NCBI GenBank assembly: GCA_964016885.1
Contig: OZ024747.1
Location: 8,548,283 to 8,612,282 of the forward strand
DNA length: 64,000 nucleotides
Source of the DNA: Eledone cirrhosa
Lineage: Eukaryota; Mollusca; Cephalopoda; Octopoda; Eledonidae
Direction of reading: 5' to 3'
The notes below the pieces were generated by a model that was not told the DNA's origin, did no database searches, and saw only the letters and a list, made by a program, of their open reading frames with translations. The translations under genes were made by a program, and so were the position numbers. Of this stretch, positions 1 through 12,228 are shown piece after piece (position 1 is the stretch's first letter; every line of letters starts with the position of its first letter).

Positions 1-324
1 TTAGATTAACAGTTTCCCTCTTAGACATCGTTTAACGTCCATATTCCAGCAGTTGCATATCAACTTTATTAGAAATTTTATTTGGTATTTTTTACACTTT
101 AAAATAGAATCTTGCACTTTTGCAACACACCTAATTATATCTTATGGAAGTAACCAAGACTGCATAAATGTGTGTTTTTTAGTATAAATGTAATTATGCC
201 AAATATAACTATTTCCCTGTAAATTGAAAAGATGTTTAACACCTTTATTTTGATTTTCAAGTCTAGTTGAGATTTCATCAGAAGTTGTATATACCATCTA
301 AACAGCCACAAAGAAATATATAAT
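1..324. other. AT-rich flank left of the 21-bp array
   Basis: No gene is visible. Positions 26-50 weakly resemble the antisense 3' tail (CGTTTAACGTCC) of the GAT-tailed LINE/SINE elements seen elsewhere in the window. Positions 143-232 are the left member of a direct repeat that recurs on the far side of the array. Confidence 0.5.
143..232 (+). repeat. Left direct repeat flanking the 21-bp minisatellite
   Basis: By eye this stretch aligns with 6915-7005 at roughly 70-75% identity. Both contain GAAGTAACCAA near the start and end in CCTGTAAATTGAAA. The two copies have the same orientation and bracket the whole 6.5-kb array. They could be an old duplication, or two halves of a dispersed repeat in which the array grew. 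Confidence 0.65.
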
Positions 325-792
325 TGAGGCACTTATATACACTATTGAGGGACTTATATACACTATTGAGGGACTTATATACACTATAGAGGGACTTATA
401 TACACTATTGAGGGACTATCATACACTATTGAGGGACTATTATACACTATTGAGGGACTATCATACACTATTGAGAGACTATCATACACTATTGAGAGAC
501 TATCATACACTATTGAGGGACTATCATACACTATTGAGGGACTATCATACACTATTGAGGGACTATCTTACACTATTGAGGGACTATCATACACTATTGA
601 GGGACTATCTTACACTATTGAGGGACTATCATACACTATTGAGGGACTATCATACACTATTGAGAGACTATCATACACTATTGAGGGACTATCATACACT
701 ATTGAGGGACTATCATACACTATTGAGGGACTATCATACACTATTGAGGGACTATCATACACTATTGAGAGACTATCATACACTATTGAGGG

Positions 793-1968
793 ACTATCAT
801 ACACTATTGAGGGACTATTATACACTATTGAGGGACTATCATACACTATTAAGGGACTATCATACACTATTGAGGGACTATCATACACTATTGAGGGACT
901 ATCATACACTATTGAGAGACTATCATACACTATTGAGGGACTATTATACACTATTGAGAGACTATCATATACTATTGACGGACTATCATACACTATTGAG
1001 AGACTATCATACACTATTGAGGGACTATCATACACTATTGAGAGACTATCATACACTATTGAGAGACTATCATACACTATTGAGAGACTATCATACACTA
1101 TTGAGGGACTATCATACACTATTGAGAGACTATCATACACTATTGAGAGACTATCATACACTATTGAGAGACTATCATACACTATTGAGGGACTATTATA
1201 CACTATTGAGAGACTATCATATACTATTGACGGACTATCATACACTATTGAGAGACTATCATACACTATTGAGGGACTATCATACACTATTGAGAGACTA
1301 TCATACACTATTGAGAGACTATCATACACTATTGAGGGACTATCATACACTATTGAGAGACTATCATACACTATTGACGGACTATCATACACTATTGAGG
1401 GACTATTATACACTATTGAGGGACTATCATACACTATTAAGGGACTATCATACACTATTGAGGGACTATCATACACTATTGAGGGACTATCATACACTAT
1501 TGAGAGACTATCATACACTATTGAGGGACTATTATACACTATTGAGAGACTATCATATACTATTGACGGACTATCATACACTATTGAGAGACTATCATAC
1601 ACTATTGAGGGACTATCATACACTATTGAGAGACTATCATACACTATTGAGAGACTATCATACACTATTGAGAGACTATCATACACTATTGAGGGACTAT
1701 CATACACTATTGAGAGACTATCATACACTATTGAGAGACTATCATACACTATTGAGAGACTATCATACACTATTGAGGGACTATTATACACTATTGAGAG
1801 ACTATCATATACTATTGACGGACTATCATACACTATTGAGAGACTATCATACACTATTGAGGGACTATCATACACTATTGAGAGACTATCATACACTATT
1901 GAGAGACTATCATACACTATTGAGGGACTATCATACACTATTGAGAGACTATCATACACTATTGACGG
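793..1968. repeat. 588-bp higher-order duplication in the 21-bp array
   Basis: Two adjacent blocks of 588 bp (28 units), about 793-1380 and 1381-1968, share the same order of variant units. Marker variants line up at this spacing: the rare TTAAGGG unit at about 851 and 1439, and TTATA units at about 933/1521 and 1192/1780. The block edges are set by eye and may be off by one or two units. Confidence 0.8.
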
Positions 1969-4470
1969 ACTATCATACACTATTGACGGACTATCATACA
2001 CTATTGAGGGACTATCATACACGATTGAGGGACTATTATACACTATTGAGAGACTATCATACACTATTGAGGGACTATTATACACTATTGAGAGACTATC
2101 ATACACTATTGAGAGACTATCATACACTATTGAGAGACTATCATACACTATTGAGGGACTATCATACACGATTGAGGGACTATTATACACTATTGAGAGA
2201 CTATCATACACTATTGAGGGACTATTATACACTATTGAGAGACTATCATACACTATTGAGAGACTATCATACACTATTGAGAGACTATCATACACTATTG
2301 AGAGACTATCATACACTATTGAGGGACTATTATACACTATTGAGGGACTATTATACACTATTGAGAGACTATCATATACTATTGAGGGACTATCATACAC
2401 TATTGAGAGACTATCATACACTATTGAGGGACTATCATACACTATTGAGAGACTATCATACACTATTGAGGGACTATTATACACTATTGAGAGACTATCA
2501 TATACTATTGAGGGACTATCATACACTATTGAGAGACTATCATACACTATTGAGGGACTATTATACACTATTGAGAGACTATCATATACTATTGACGGAC
2601 TATCATACACTATTGAGAGACTATCATACACTATTGAGAGACTATCATATACTATTGACGGACTATCATACACTATTGAGAGACTATCATACACTATTGA
2701 GAGACTATCATACACTATTGAGAGACTATCATACACTATTGAGGGACTATCATACACTATTGAGGGACTATCATACACTATTGAGGGACTATCATACACT
2801 ATTGAGAGACTATCATACACTATTGAGGGACTATTATACACTATTGAGAGACTATCATATACTATTGACGGACTATCATACACTATTGAGAGACTATCAT
2901 ACACTATTGAGGGACTATCATACACTATTGAGAGACTATCATACACTATTGAGAGACTATCATACACTATTGAGGGACTATCATACACTATTGAGAGACT
3001 ATCATACACTATTGACGGACTATCATACACTATTGAGGGACTATTATACACTATTGAGGGACTATCATACACTATTAAGGGACTATCATACACTATTGAG
3101 GGACTATCATACACTATTGAGGGACTATCATACACTATTGAGAGACTATCATACACTATTGAGGGACTATTATACACTATTGAGAGACTATCATATACTA
3201 TTGACGGACTATCATACACTATTGAGAGACTATCATACACTATTGAGGGACTATCATACACTATTGAGAGACTATCATACACTATTGAGAGACTATCATA
3301 CACTATTGAGAGACTATCATACACTATTGAGGGACTATCATACACTATTGAGAGACTATCATACACTATTGAGAGACTATCATACACTATTGAGAGACTA
3401 TCATACACTATTGAGGGACTATTATACACTATTGAGAGACTATCATATACTATTGACGGACTATCATACACTATTGAGAGACTATCATACACTATTGAGG
3501 GACTATCATACACTATTGAGAGACTATCATACACTATTGAGAGACTATCATACACTATTGAGGGACTATCATACACTATTGAGAGACTATCATACACTAT
3601 TGACGGACTATCATACACTATTGACGGACTATCATACACTATTGAGGGACTATCATACACGATTGAGGGACTATTATACACTATTGAGAGACTATCATAC
3701 ACTATTGAGGGACTATTATACACTATTGAGAGACTATCATACACTATTGAGAGACTATCATACACTATTGAGAGACTATCATACACTATTGAGGGACTAT
3801 CATACACGATTGAGGGACTATTATACACTATTGAGAGACTATCATACACTATTGAGGGACTATTATACACTATTGAGAGACTATCATACACTATTGAGAG
3901 ACTATCATACACTATTGAGAGACTATCATACACTATTGAGAGACTATCATACACTATTGAGGGACTATTATACACTATTGAGGGACTATTATACACTATT
4001 GAGAGACTATCATATACTATTGAGGGACTATCATACACTATTGAGAGACTATCATACACTATTGAGGGACTATCATACACTATTGAGAGACTATCATACA
4101 CTATTGAGGGACTATTATACACTATTGAGAGACTATCATATACTATTGAGGGACTATCATACACTATTGAGAGACTATCATACACTATTGAGGGACTATT
4201 ATACACTATTGAGAGACTATCATATACTATTGACGGACTATCATACACTATTGAGAGACTATCATACACTATTGAGAGACTATCATATACTATTGACGGA
4301 CTATCATACACTATTGAGAGACTATCATACACTATTGAGAGACTATCATACACTATTGAGAGACTATCATACACTATTGAGGGACTATCATACACTATTG
4401 AGGGACTATCATACACTATTGAGGGACTATCATACACTATTGAGAGACTATCATACACTATTGAGGGACT
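1195..4470. repeat. 1638-bp higher-order duplication in the 21-bp array
   Basis: Two adjacent blocks of 1638 bp (78 units), about 1195-2832 and 2833-4470. The rare ACGATTG unit at 2021 recurs at 3659, and TTAAGGG at 1439 recurs at 3077, both exactly 1638 bp apart. The variant order in between matches wherever I compared it. The block includes part of the 588-bp duplication, so it is the younger event. Confidence 0.85.
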
Positions 4471-6914
4471 ATCATACACTATTGAGAGACTATCATACTC
4501 TATTGAGAGACTATCATACACTATTGAGAGACTATCATACACTATTGAGGGACTATCATACACTATTGAGGGACTATCATACACTATTGAGGGACTATCA
4601 TACACTATTGAGAGACTATCATACACTATTGAGGGACTATCATACACTATTGAGGAACTATCATACACTATTGAGAGACTATCATACACTATTGAGAGAC
4701 TATCATACACTATTGAGAGACTATCATACACTATTGAGGGACTATCATACACTATTGAGGAACTATCATACACTATTGAGAGACTATCATACACTATTGA
4801 GAGACTATCATACACTATTGAGGGACTATCATACACTATTGAGGAACTATCATACACTATTGAGAGACTATCATACACTATTGAGAGACTATCATACACT
4901 ATTGAGGGACTATCATACACTATTGAGGGACTATCATACACTATTGAGGGACTATCATACACTATTGAGGGACTATCATACACTATTGGGGGACTATCAT
5001 ACACTATTGAGAGACTATCATACACTATTGAGAGACTATCATACACTATTGAGGGACTATCATACACTATTGAGAGACTATCATACACTATTGAGGGACT
5101 ATCATACACTATTGAGGGACTATCATACACTATTGAGGGACTATCATACACTATTGAGGGACTATTATACACTATTGAGAGACTATCATATACTATTGAG
5201 GGACTATCATACACTATTGAGGGACTATTATACACTATTGAGGGACTATTATACACTATTGAGGGACTATCATACACTATTGAGGGGCTATCATACACTA
5301 TTGAGAGACTATCATACACTATTGACGGACTATCATACACTATTGAGGGACTATCATACACTATTGAGGGACTATCATACACTATTTAGGGACTATCATA
5401 CACTATTGAGAGACTATCATACACTATTGACGGACTATCATACACTATTGAGGGGCTATCATACACTATTGAGAGACTATCATACACTATTGAGAGACTA
5501 TCATACACTATTGAGGGACTATCATACACTATTGAGGGACTATTATACACTATTGAGGGACTATCATACACTATTGAGGGACTATCATACACTATTGAGG
5601 GACTATCATACACTATTGAGGGACTATCATACACTATTGAGGGACTATCATACACTATTGAGGGACTATCATACACTATTGAGAGACTATCATACACTAT
5701 TGAGGGACTATCATACACTATTGAGGGGCTATCATACACTATTGAGAGACTATCATACACTATTGAGAGACTATCATACACTATTGAGGGACTATCATAC
5801 ACTATTGAGGGACTATCATACACTATTGAGGGACTATCATACATTATTGAGAGACTATCATACATTATTGAGAGACTATCATACACTATTGAGGGACTAT
5901 CATACACTATTGAGGGACTATCATACACTATTGAGAGACTATCATACACTATTGAGGGTCTATCATACACTATTGAGGGACTATCATAAACTATTGAGGA
6001 ACTATCATACACTATTGAGAGACTATCATACACTATTGAGGGACTATCATACACTATTGAGAGACTATCATACACTATTGAGAGACTATCATACGCTATT
6101 GAGAGACTATCATACACTATTGAGGGACTATCATACACTATTGAGAGACTATCATACACTATTGACGGACTATTATACACTATTGAGGGACTATCATACA
6201 CTATTGAGAGACTATCATACACTATTGAGGGACTATTATACACTATTGAGGGACTATCATACACTATTGAGAGACTATCATACACTATTGAGGGACTATC
6301 ATACACTATTGAGAGACTATCATACTCTATTGAGGGACTATCATACACTATTGAGAGACTATCATACACTATTGAGAGACTATCATACACTATTGAGGGA
6401 CTATCATACACTATTGAGGGACTATCATACACTATTGAGGGACTATCATACACTATTGAGGGACTATCATACACTATTGAGAGACTATCATACACTATTG
6501 AGAGACTATCATACACTATTGAGGGACTATCATACACTATTGAGGGACTATCATACACTATTGAGAGACTATCATACACTATTGAGGGACTATCATACAC
6601 TATTGAGAGACTATCATACACTATTGAGGGACTATCATACACTATTGAGAGACTATCATACACTATTGAGAGACTATCATACACTATTGAGCGACTATCA
6701 TACACTATTGAGGGACTATCATACACTATTGAGGGACTATCATACACTATTGAGAGACTATCATACACTATTGAGAGACTATCATACACTATCATATAAA
6801 GTAGTATTGTGAAACAGACATACTAATTCGTGTGTTGTTAGAGTTCATGTTGGTAGTTAAGATATATATTAAGTGATGTGTGAAGTATATGATAAATTAT
6901 GTCTGTATATATAC

Positions 6915-7005
6915 AGAATAGAAGTAACCAAAGTTGTGTAAATGTGAACATAGTATATAGACATGTAAACATGCTAAATATACTCATTTACCTGTAAATT
7001 GAAAG
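6915..7005 (+). repeat. Right direct repeat flanking the 21-bp minisatellite
   Basis: The partner of 143-232 in the same orientation, about 70-75% identical by eye, ending in CCTGTAAATTGAAAG. Confidence 0.65.
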
Positions 7006-7438
7006 AAGGATAAAAACGATATTCTTGGGTAATTGAATGGGATGCTTTGTAACACTTGTTCTGTCTCTGTTTATTCTGAGTTAAAATTTCACCTCTTGTC
7101 ACCTGATGGGTCTAACCTCACCCTCTATCATCATAACACTCAAGAAATCTCCTAAGAGATGTAGACTCATAGAAAGTCGGCAAAACGTATGTAATAACAA
7201 CAAACAACATATACAGCAACACCGTTGCTTCTGTACCAGTAATTAGTATGGGTTTAGTTATTGTTATGCATGAGAGTGTGTTTTGAGTATGATTCTGATG
7301 GGCATGATTAGTTTTTTTACTTTGTGTTTTGTGAGGTATGTATATAGGAGGTTAAGGTAGGGTTAGGGGATTTGACAGTATTTGTTTAGTTTAGGGATAG
7401 TGTTAAATTAGTTTGGAGTAGCTTTTTTGCATGTATGA

Positions 7439-7496
<58 letters not shown>

Positions 7497-7639
7497 ATAT
7501 ACCCTGTCATAAATGCAAAACAGTAGAGGTATGGGATTTGGTTTTTTGTAGTGGCCAATCATATACAAATTTAATTACATATCACATATGTTTCACTGTC
7601 GATCAGCTCAAAGGACGATCTAACAACACCTCTATATAT

Positions 7640-7672
<33 letters not shown>

Positions 7673-7793
7673 ATAAATAACAAAGAACGCCTATAGCATA
7701 TGCATATCTTTACTTGCTAACATTGTTTCATCCGCACTATAAGTGGGACTCATCAGAGCATAAAGGTTAATTACATATATATATATATATATA
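7006..7793. other. Non-genic interval with TA microsatellites
   Basis: No gene seen. It includes a pure (TA)n tract at 7440-7493, a second at 7633-7670 and a short one at 7775-7792. The sequence between them is AT-rich and unassigned. Confidence 0.7.
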
Positions 7794-7975
7794 GTAATAA
7801 TAATAATAAACATTGCTAGGGAACGTCTTCCTGTTTTCCTTTGGTTGCAACGTTTTTCGAAATATTTACTTCTACGTTCACAGATTGATTTCTTTTAGTT
7901 TCAGAAGATCCCATTAAGGGTGAAAGCAGCGATTCTTTGCTTAAACTTTAATCTGTTATTTTAATAAATATATAT
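7794..7975 (+). repeat. Dispersed repeat, long form
   Basis: It opens with (TAA)n at 7796-7811 and ends in AGCAGCGATTCTTTGC followed by TTTTAATAAATATAT. Both ends recur in the same order at 29115-29192, where the middle (about 100 bp) is missing. I do not recognise the family. Confidence 0.6.
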
Positions 7976-8365
7976 CACACATATATGTTTTAGGCTAACT
8001 TTGAAAACACAAAGAAGAAAACTTTCTGTTTCCAATGAAACCAATAATAAAATTTAAGGTTGTGTGTCTAAGGCAGTTCACCATCTTAAAGATTATAATC
8101 TACAATTAGATTATAATCTATAATACACTGATGTGTTCAAACTAATGTCCTTGTCTTCGTTGTTGTAGTCCTAATGTAGTCCTAAGGTTGTTGTAGTCCT
8201 AATGTTTCAGAAGGTTCCGGTCTCTTATATTCTTTAATGTTCTCAGAATTCAGAGAGAAACAATGTCTTAACATTGGATCAGGACTGTTTCTGTTATGTT
8301 TGGACTATAGATCCTGAATTTCATTTATCTACTTCTTTGACCAATAAATAGGATTTTTTCATAAA

Positions 8366-8729
8366 TCCTTTAGCATTTAAACCGGCCATATCCGGACGGA
8401 ATTCTCTCACCCTTTCTGTTCAAACTGGCCAAAACTGGTTGTTCATACTGATCTTAAGGTATTGTTCTCAAAAGAAATAATATCAAAATCTCGTAAATTC
8501 AATATTATGTGAGATAATTATGTGAAATAACGTGTTTACTGTGAAAATACAATAGTATATATAGAGTAATGTAAATGTTATGTGAGATATTATGTGAGGT
8601 AAAGCCTTTACTGTGAAAATACAATAGTATATATAGAGTAATGTAAATGTTATGTGAGATATTATGTGAGGTAAAGCCTTTACTGTGAAAATACAATAGT
8701 ATATATAGAGTAATGTAAATGTTAAAGGA
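8366..8729 (+). mobile_element. piggyBac-like TTAA MITE, copy 1 (expanded)
   Basis: The ends are TCCTTTAGCATTTA and TAATGTAAATGTTAAAGGA, imperfect terminal inverted repeats matching two cleaner copies at 59421-59628 and 63363-63581. TTAA follows the right end; the left target site has decayed to TAAA. It has no coding capacity. TTAA target duplications with TIRs starting CCC are typical of piggyBac-superfamily elements; assignment to that superfamily is inference. This copy is longer than the others because of an internal 72-bp triplication. Confidence 0.75.
8507..8724 (+). repeat. 72-bp tandem triplication inside the MITE
   Basis: Three copies with an exact 72-bp spacing: ATGTAAATGTTA occurs at 8569, 8641 and 8713. 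Each unit contains TTTACTGTGAAAATACAATA. The first copy is the most diverged. The unit covers the right-hand part of the MITE next to its terminal repeat. Confidence 0.93.
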
Positions 8730-8733
8730 TTAA

Positions 8734-9149
8734 ACAAACTACAAATTCAAAGAGAATGAATGTTTTGTTTATTTTTCTTTTCACTATGACACTTCTTCTC
8801 ATTGAGACTCCTCTGTATGTTTCACCTTTAATTATTTTCAAGTGTCATTTCAGTTTTAGAGTGCAAAAGAATGTGATTGCAAATACAAGTGGCCAAAATG
8901 GGGTTCCTACTAAGGGTCTTCAGATTAACATTAGTCAATAGGGTTCAGAGTTTAGAGAACAGGGAATCATTGCAGGCAGAGCCGCTCCACGTAAAGCTGC
9001 TACTGAGAGATCAAGAGGGTTACATAACATATTCACATCCATAAGCTCAGTTGATCTCACTTGGAGACCAAACCAGATCATTTTGAAGATGGTTGATCCT
9101 GATAGGACTATCTGGATGGCATGTCTAACGACTCTGTCTCCATGACCCT
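8734..9149. other. Unassigned interval
   Basis: No gene is recognised. A 61-codon open stretch at 8756-8941 has a hydrophobic start but no domain or splice context. The right part may be an upstream continuation of the RTE relic that follows. Confidence 0.4.
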
Positions 9150-9780
9150 CTCAGGAATAAGTGGGGAGGGTTTTAGAAGATTGGAAGTTACAATTTTGGG
9201 ACTAATAATGAATATAAAGAAAATCTAAGTCATGTTCAACAACCATGCAACAAAGTCCTCAGTTAACTGTGACACTATAAGAACAACTGGTGAAACTATA
9301 TATATCTTGGACACCTGATAAACATAAAATACAACCATTTTGAGGAAACAAAAAGACAAATTCAGGCTGGATGATGACTATTTGGTAAATTAAAGGATAT
9401 CATGGAAAGTAAAGTGCCACTATGTCTGGAAAAGAGAGTGTTTCACCTGTGTAGCATTATAGAGTAAAGACATGGCTGATGACTAAGAACAGGGAACAGA
9501 AGCTTAGAATAACACAAAGCAGTATAGAAAAGTGTTGTATTAGGAATCAATAAAAAGGATAGAAAAACTTGTCATGGGAGAAGGGAGCAAACAAAAGTAG
9601 AAGACATCATAAAACATTAAGAAGGGAAAATGGACGTGGGAAAGGTGGTACAAACAAATGACAACAGATGAAGTAAACTATAGAATGGAGATGAAGAGGA
9701 ACAGGTGGACATTGTCAAGAGAAACAGAAGAACAAGATGGAGAAATGGGATTGATAAGTTTATCAGCTTTACATGGTTGA
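9150..9780 (+). mobile_element. RTE-like LINE relic (RT C-terminal region)
   Basis: A decayed non-LTR retrotransposon. Read across frames it gives VMFNNHATK near 9235, FGKLKDIMESKVPLCLEKR at 9381-9437, LMTKNREQKLRITQ near 9480-9520 and DRKTCHGRREQTKVEDII near 9560-9610. These match, in order, the C-terminal reverse transcriptase part of RTE-type LINEs (the segments usually reading xFGKLxxI..xxPxCLKRxVF, LTxxxExKLRVTQRAMER and SLRDRxRNxxIRxxTKVxDII). Several stops and frameshifts separate the pieces, so it is dead. The family match is from memory of the protein pattern. Confidence 0.82.
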
Positions 9781-9945
9781 GAGTGACTTAGGATAGGATC
9801 AATTGACTCCAGCATGGAAAAGACTTTGTCATGCAGTGATAGATAATGGCCATGAATAGTAATGAGGGGGGGGGGGGTTCCTAATATGAAAATATTTATA
9901 AACATCAGGTTGACTTAAGATACATTGACAAAATATGAAAATTGA

Positions 9946-10152
9946 AACGAGATTGTCCCAATTTAATAATTGTTTCTACTTTTGGCATGAGGCCAACAAT
10001 TTGAAGGGAAAGTCGATTAAATCGACCCCACTTCATTACTGGTACTTTATTTTATCAACCCTGTAAAGGTGAAAGGCAAAGCTAACCTCGGTGGGATTTG
10101 AACTCAGAATGTAAAAGACTGTTACTCTATGCTGCAGAGCATGTTGCCGAGA
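9946..10152 (-). mobile_element. tRNA-derived SINE (family A), degraded
   Basis: The plus strand reads TTGTTTCTACTTTTGGC, GAGGCCAACAA, ATTACTGGTACTTTATTTTA, then GGTGAAAGGCAAAG and GGGATTTGAACTC. The reverse complement has a B-box-like GAGTTCAAATCCC and the 3' end TAGAAACAATT. At least nine copies or fragments of this family lie in the window, most in the minus orientation. This copy has the longer variant with AAGTCGATTAAATCGACC inside. Confidence 0.85.
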
Positions 10153-10179
10153 GTAGAAACAATTATTATTATAGAAATG

Positions 10180-10225
10180 ACTTCTACAGAACTAGAACTG
10201 TTTCATTCAGGAACTGATGATTTCT
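10180..10225. repeat. Short dispersed repeat fragment
   Basis: CTTCTACAGAACTAGAACTG followed by TTTCAT also occurs, with one or two changes, at 48140-48170. The identity is unknown; it is probably the remnant of a dispersed element. Confidence 0.45.
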
Positions 10226-10361
10226 TACAAATAAAACACTTCTAGTCTTATAGACGTCAATTATATTATAAAATAAAGATGCCTACACTTCACTAGCATA
10301 TTGAGAACCTTTTTTAACAGTAATCCTCTCCCGATACATATCGGGAATCCACCTACTATAT

Positions 10362-10880
10362 ATAGTTGCTTCTTCTGTTGACAAAGAAGGGTTTCTCCCT
10401 GCATACAAAACGCTGGTTATATGATGCCTGTGTGAGATGCGCGATGCTGCATGGTAGTGAGACATGTACAGCAACGGCAGAGGATATGCGACGGCTGGAG
10501 AGAAATGAAGCAAGCATGCTCCGTTGGATGTGCAATGTCAATGTGCGTGAACGACCAAGTTTCGATGAGTTGAGAGAGAAACTGTGTATAAGAGGGATAA
10601 GTTGTGGTGCGTGGGAGAGAAGACTGCGATGGTATGGACATGTGATGCGCATGGAGGATGACCGCTGGGTAAAGAAGTGCCAAGAAATCCCAGTAGAAGG
10701 AATATGCAGTAGATGGAAGACCACGAAAAACCTGGGTGGAGGTGGTGAGAGGGGACCTCAGGTCGCTGAAGCTCACAGAGAAGATGACGAAGGACCGTGA
10801 CAAGTGGAGAGATGCTGTGCTGAATAGTACCCATCCCACCCTTGTAAGCAGGAAAAAGCGGCCGTAAAATGATGATGATG
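10362..10880 (+). mobile_element. GAT-tailed LINE, 3' end (RT C-terminus and 3' tail)
   Basis: The 3' end of a non-LTR retrotransposon. The open frame reads LTKKGFSLHTKRWLYDACVR, then RRLERNEASMLRWMCNVNV, RRLRWYGHVMRMEDDRWVKK and, after a +1 shift near 10711-10722 (AGATGGAAGACC), KLTEKMTKDRDKWRDAVLN, ending with a stop at 10864-10866 just before (ATG)n. The RLRWYGHVMRM..DRW and RPRKTW blocks are typical C-terminal pieces of LINE reverse transcriptases. It is 5'-truncated at about 10362. The same family recurs at 50905-51090 and 55232-55880, and more distantly at 12400-12715, 18060-18560, 25831-26070, 30684-31400 and 62640-62855. Confidence 0.9.
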
Positions 10881-10994
10881 ATTTCTATATATTAGTGCTG
10901 AAAGGTTCTGTCAAACAAATATACGGAACAGAGCATTCTATGCGAAGAACAGAGCTAAATGCGCAGTTGGAAACTAATGGTAGTGATGCATACG

Positions 10995-11090
10995 CGTTGA
11001 GGATATATATATATATATATGTGTGTGTATATATTTATATATATATATACATATATATACATATATATACATATATTTATATATAGTGTA
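10995..11090. repeat. TA/TG microsatellite
   Basis: Alternating (TA)n with short (TG)n and ATACATATAT motifs; low complexity. Confidence 0.9.
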
Positions 11091-11251
11091 AACAAAGTTT
11101 CATACATTTAACATGTATTTGCTACCATTTTTGTCCACATGCCTGAATGAAGGGCCAACTTAAAAATACCTCCTCCGTTATACAGTGGTGGTCATGACAG
11201 CACCCCAAAACCATTGGTAGCACATATATGTTAAGTGTATGAAACTTTGTT
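11091..11251. mobile_element. 161-bp MITE with about 40-bp TIRs
   Basis: The left end AACAAAGTTTCATACATTTA and the right end TAAGTGTATGAAACTTTGTT are inverted repeats. Pairing continues inward (ACATGTATTTGCTACCA against TGGTAGCACATATATG) with a few mismatches. The roughly 80-bp middle has no coding capacity. No clear target duplication was seen, so the superfamily is undetermined. Confidence 0.8.
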
Positions 11252-11346
11252 GCCACTAAATAAGCTCTCTTCTAATAGATTGAGCACTGTTTTCCTTGAT
11301 CTTTCATCTACAGATTTCTGTCAATGTATATAACTTCAATTCATAC

Positions 11347-11409
<63 letters not shown>

Positions 11410-11963
11410 AGAAATTAAAAGATGGTTAAAAAAGTTCCATATATTTTATTATGCACATTTCAAAAACAAACATCATCCTGGGACGATAGTTGCGTTCTCA
11501 TCAGATAAAATAAGGTAACATGATATGATGCCTAAAAAAACACTTGTGAACAAGAAAATGTCTAGTCAACATAAAACTCACCCACCTCCTACATTATATA
11601 TATATATACACATAAACACACTAGTTTTGCCCATCATATCACAGGTAATTTTTTAAATATATATTTGCCACTGTTGGTACCAGTAGGTAAATAAATAAAT
11701 TTGTATAAATATATAAATAAAAATAAACAACTAAATAGACAAAAAAAAAAAATAACTGAATTGATGTCTGCATTTGGTTAAAATAACTCCTGTTCAAACA
11801 CTATGAATATAATATTAAATACAGCAACAATGTGAGAATCAGGAAGGAAAAGAAATTGAGAAGAGAAATAAAATTGTCCTAATGTATATTCCATTCATCA
11901 AAAGAACAAAGAAAGGGTGAAAAGAATTAACCTAAACTTCATATAAACTGTTATAAGCATTCA
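11252..11963. other. Unassigned interval with a (TA)n tract
   Basis: (TA)n at 11350-11406; the rest is AT-rich. Positions 11455-11520 contain ACGATAGTTGCGTTCTCATC and look like part of a dispersed element, but I cannot name it. No gene seen. Confidence 0.55.
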
Positions 11964-12065
11964 TTATGTGTGTGTGTGAGTTTGTGTGTGTGTGTGTGAG
12001 TTTGTGTGGGTGGGTGTGTGTGAGTGTGTGTGTGAGTGAGTTTGTTTGTGTGTGTGTGTGCTCTC
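11964..12065. repeat. GT-rich cryptic repeat
   Basis: (TG)n interrupted at intervals by GAGTTTG, giving a plus-strand read of Cys-Val with Glu-Phe. A simple repeat, not a gene. Confidence 0.9.
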
Positions 12066-12170
12066 TCACTTTGGTCGTTATGAATGCTCTTCCTTCAACC
12101 CATATATTAATTATTTCTGTACCTCTCTATATATGCTGTCAAGTATGACATTGGATAACCAACACATCAG

Positions 12171-12175
<5 letters not shown>

Positions 12176-12210
<35 letters not shown>
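12176..12210. repeat. (TA)n microsatellite
   Basis: A pure TA run directly left of the next TIR element. Confidence 0.95.
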
Positions 12211-12214
<4 letters not shown>

Positions 12215-12228
12215 AACAATGACGTCGA

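Larger units (their letters stand above)
325..6797. repeat. 21-bp minisatellite, about 308 copies
   Basis: A tandem array with unit ACTATCATACACTATTGAG plus GG (21 bp), read over 6.47 kb. The main variants are GAGAGAC or GACGGAC for GAGGGAC, TTATA for TCATA, and rare AAGGG or ACGATT. The first four or five units at the left edge carry ACTTATA instead of ACTATCA, so the edge is more diverged than the core. Because 21 is a multiple of three and neither main register has a stop, both strands stay open for thousands of bases (heptads RDYHTLL on plus, SIVYDSP on minus). I see no start context, splice signals or non-repeat domain, so I treat it as non-coding satellite DNA. Confidence 0.97.

Noticed and set aside
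408..6812. A 2134-codon frame of repeated RDYHTLL heptads, with a 1590-codon frame on the other strand
   Set aside because: The 21-bp period is in phase with codons and lacks stops on both strands; no unique domain, signal peptide or splice context supports a protein.
8756..8941. 61-codon frame with a hydrophobic start as a small secreted peptide
   Set aside because: No cleavage-site logic, cysteine pattern or transcript signal; random open frames this long are expected in AT-rich DNA.
10366..10800. 144-codon frame as a host gene
   Set aside because: It is the C-terminal part of a LINE reverse transcriptase, truncated and frameshifted before its end.
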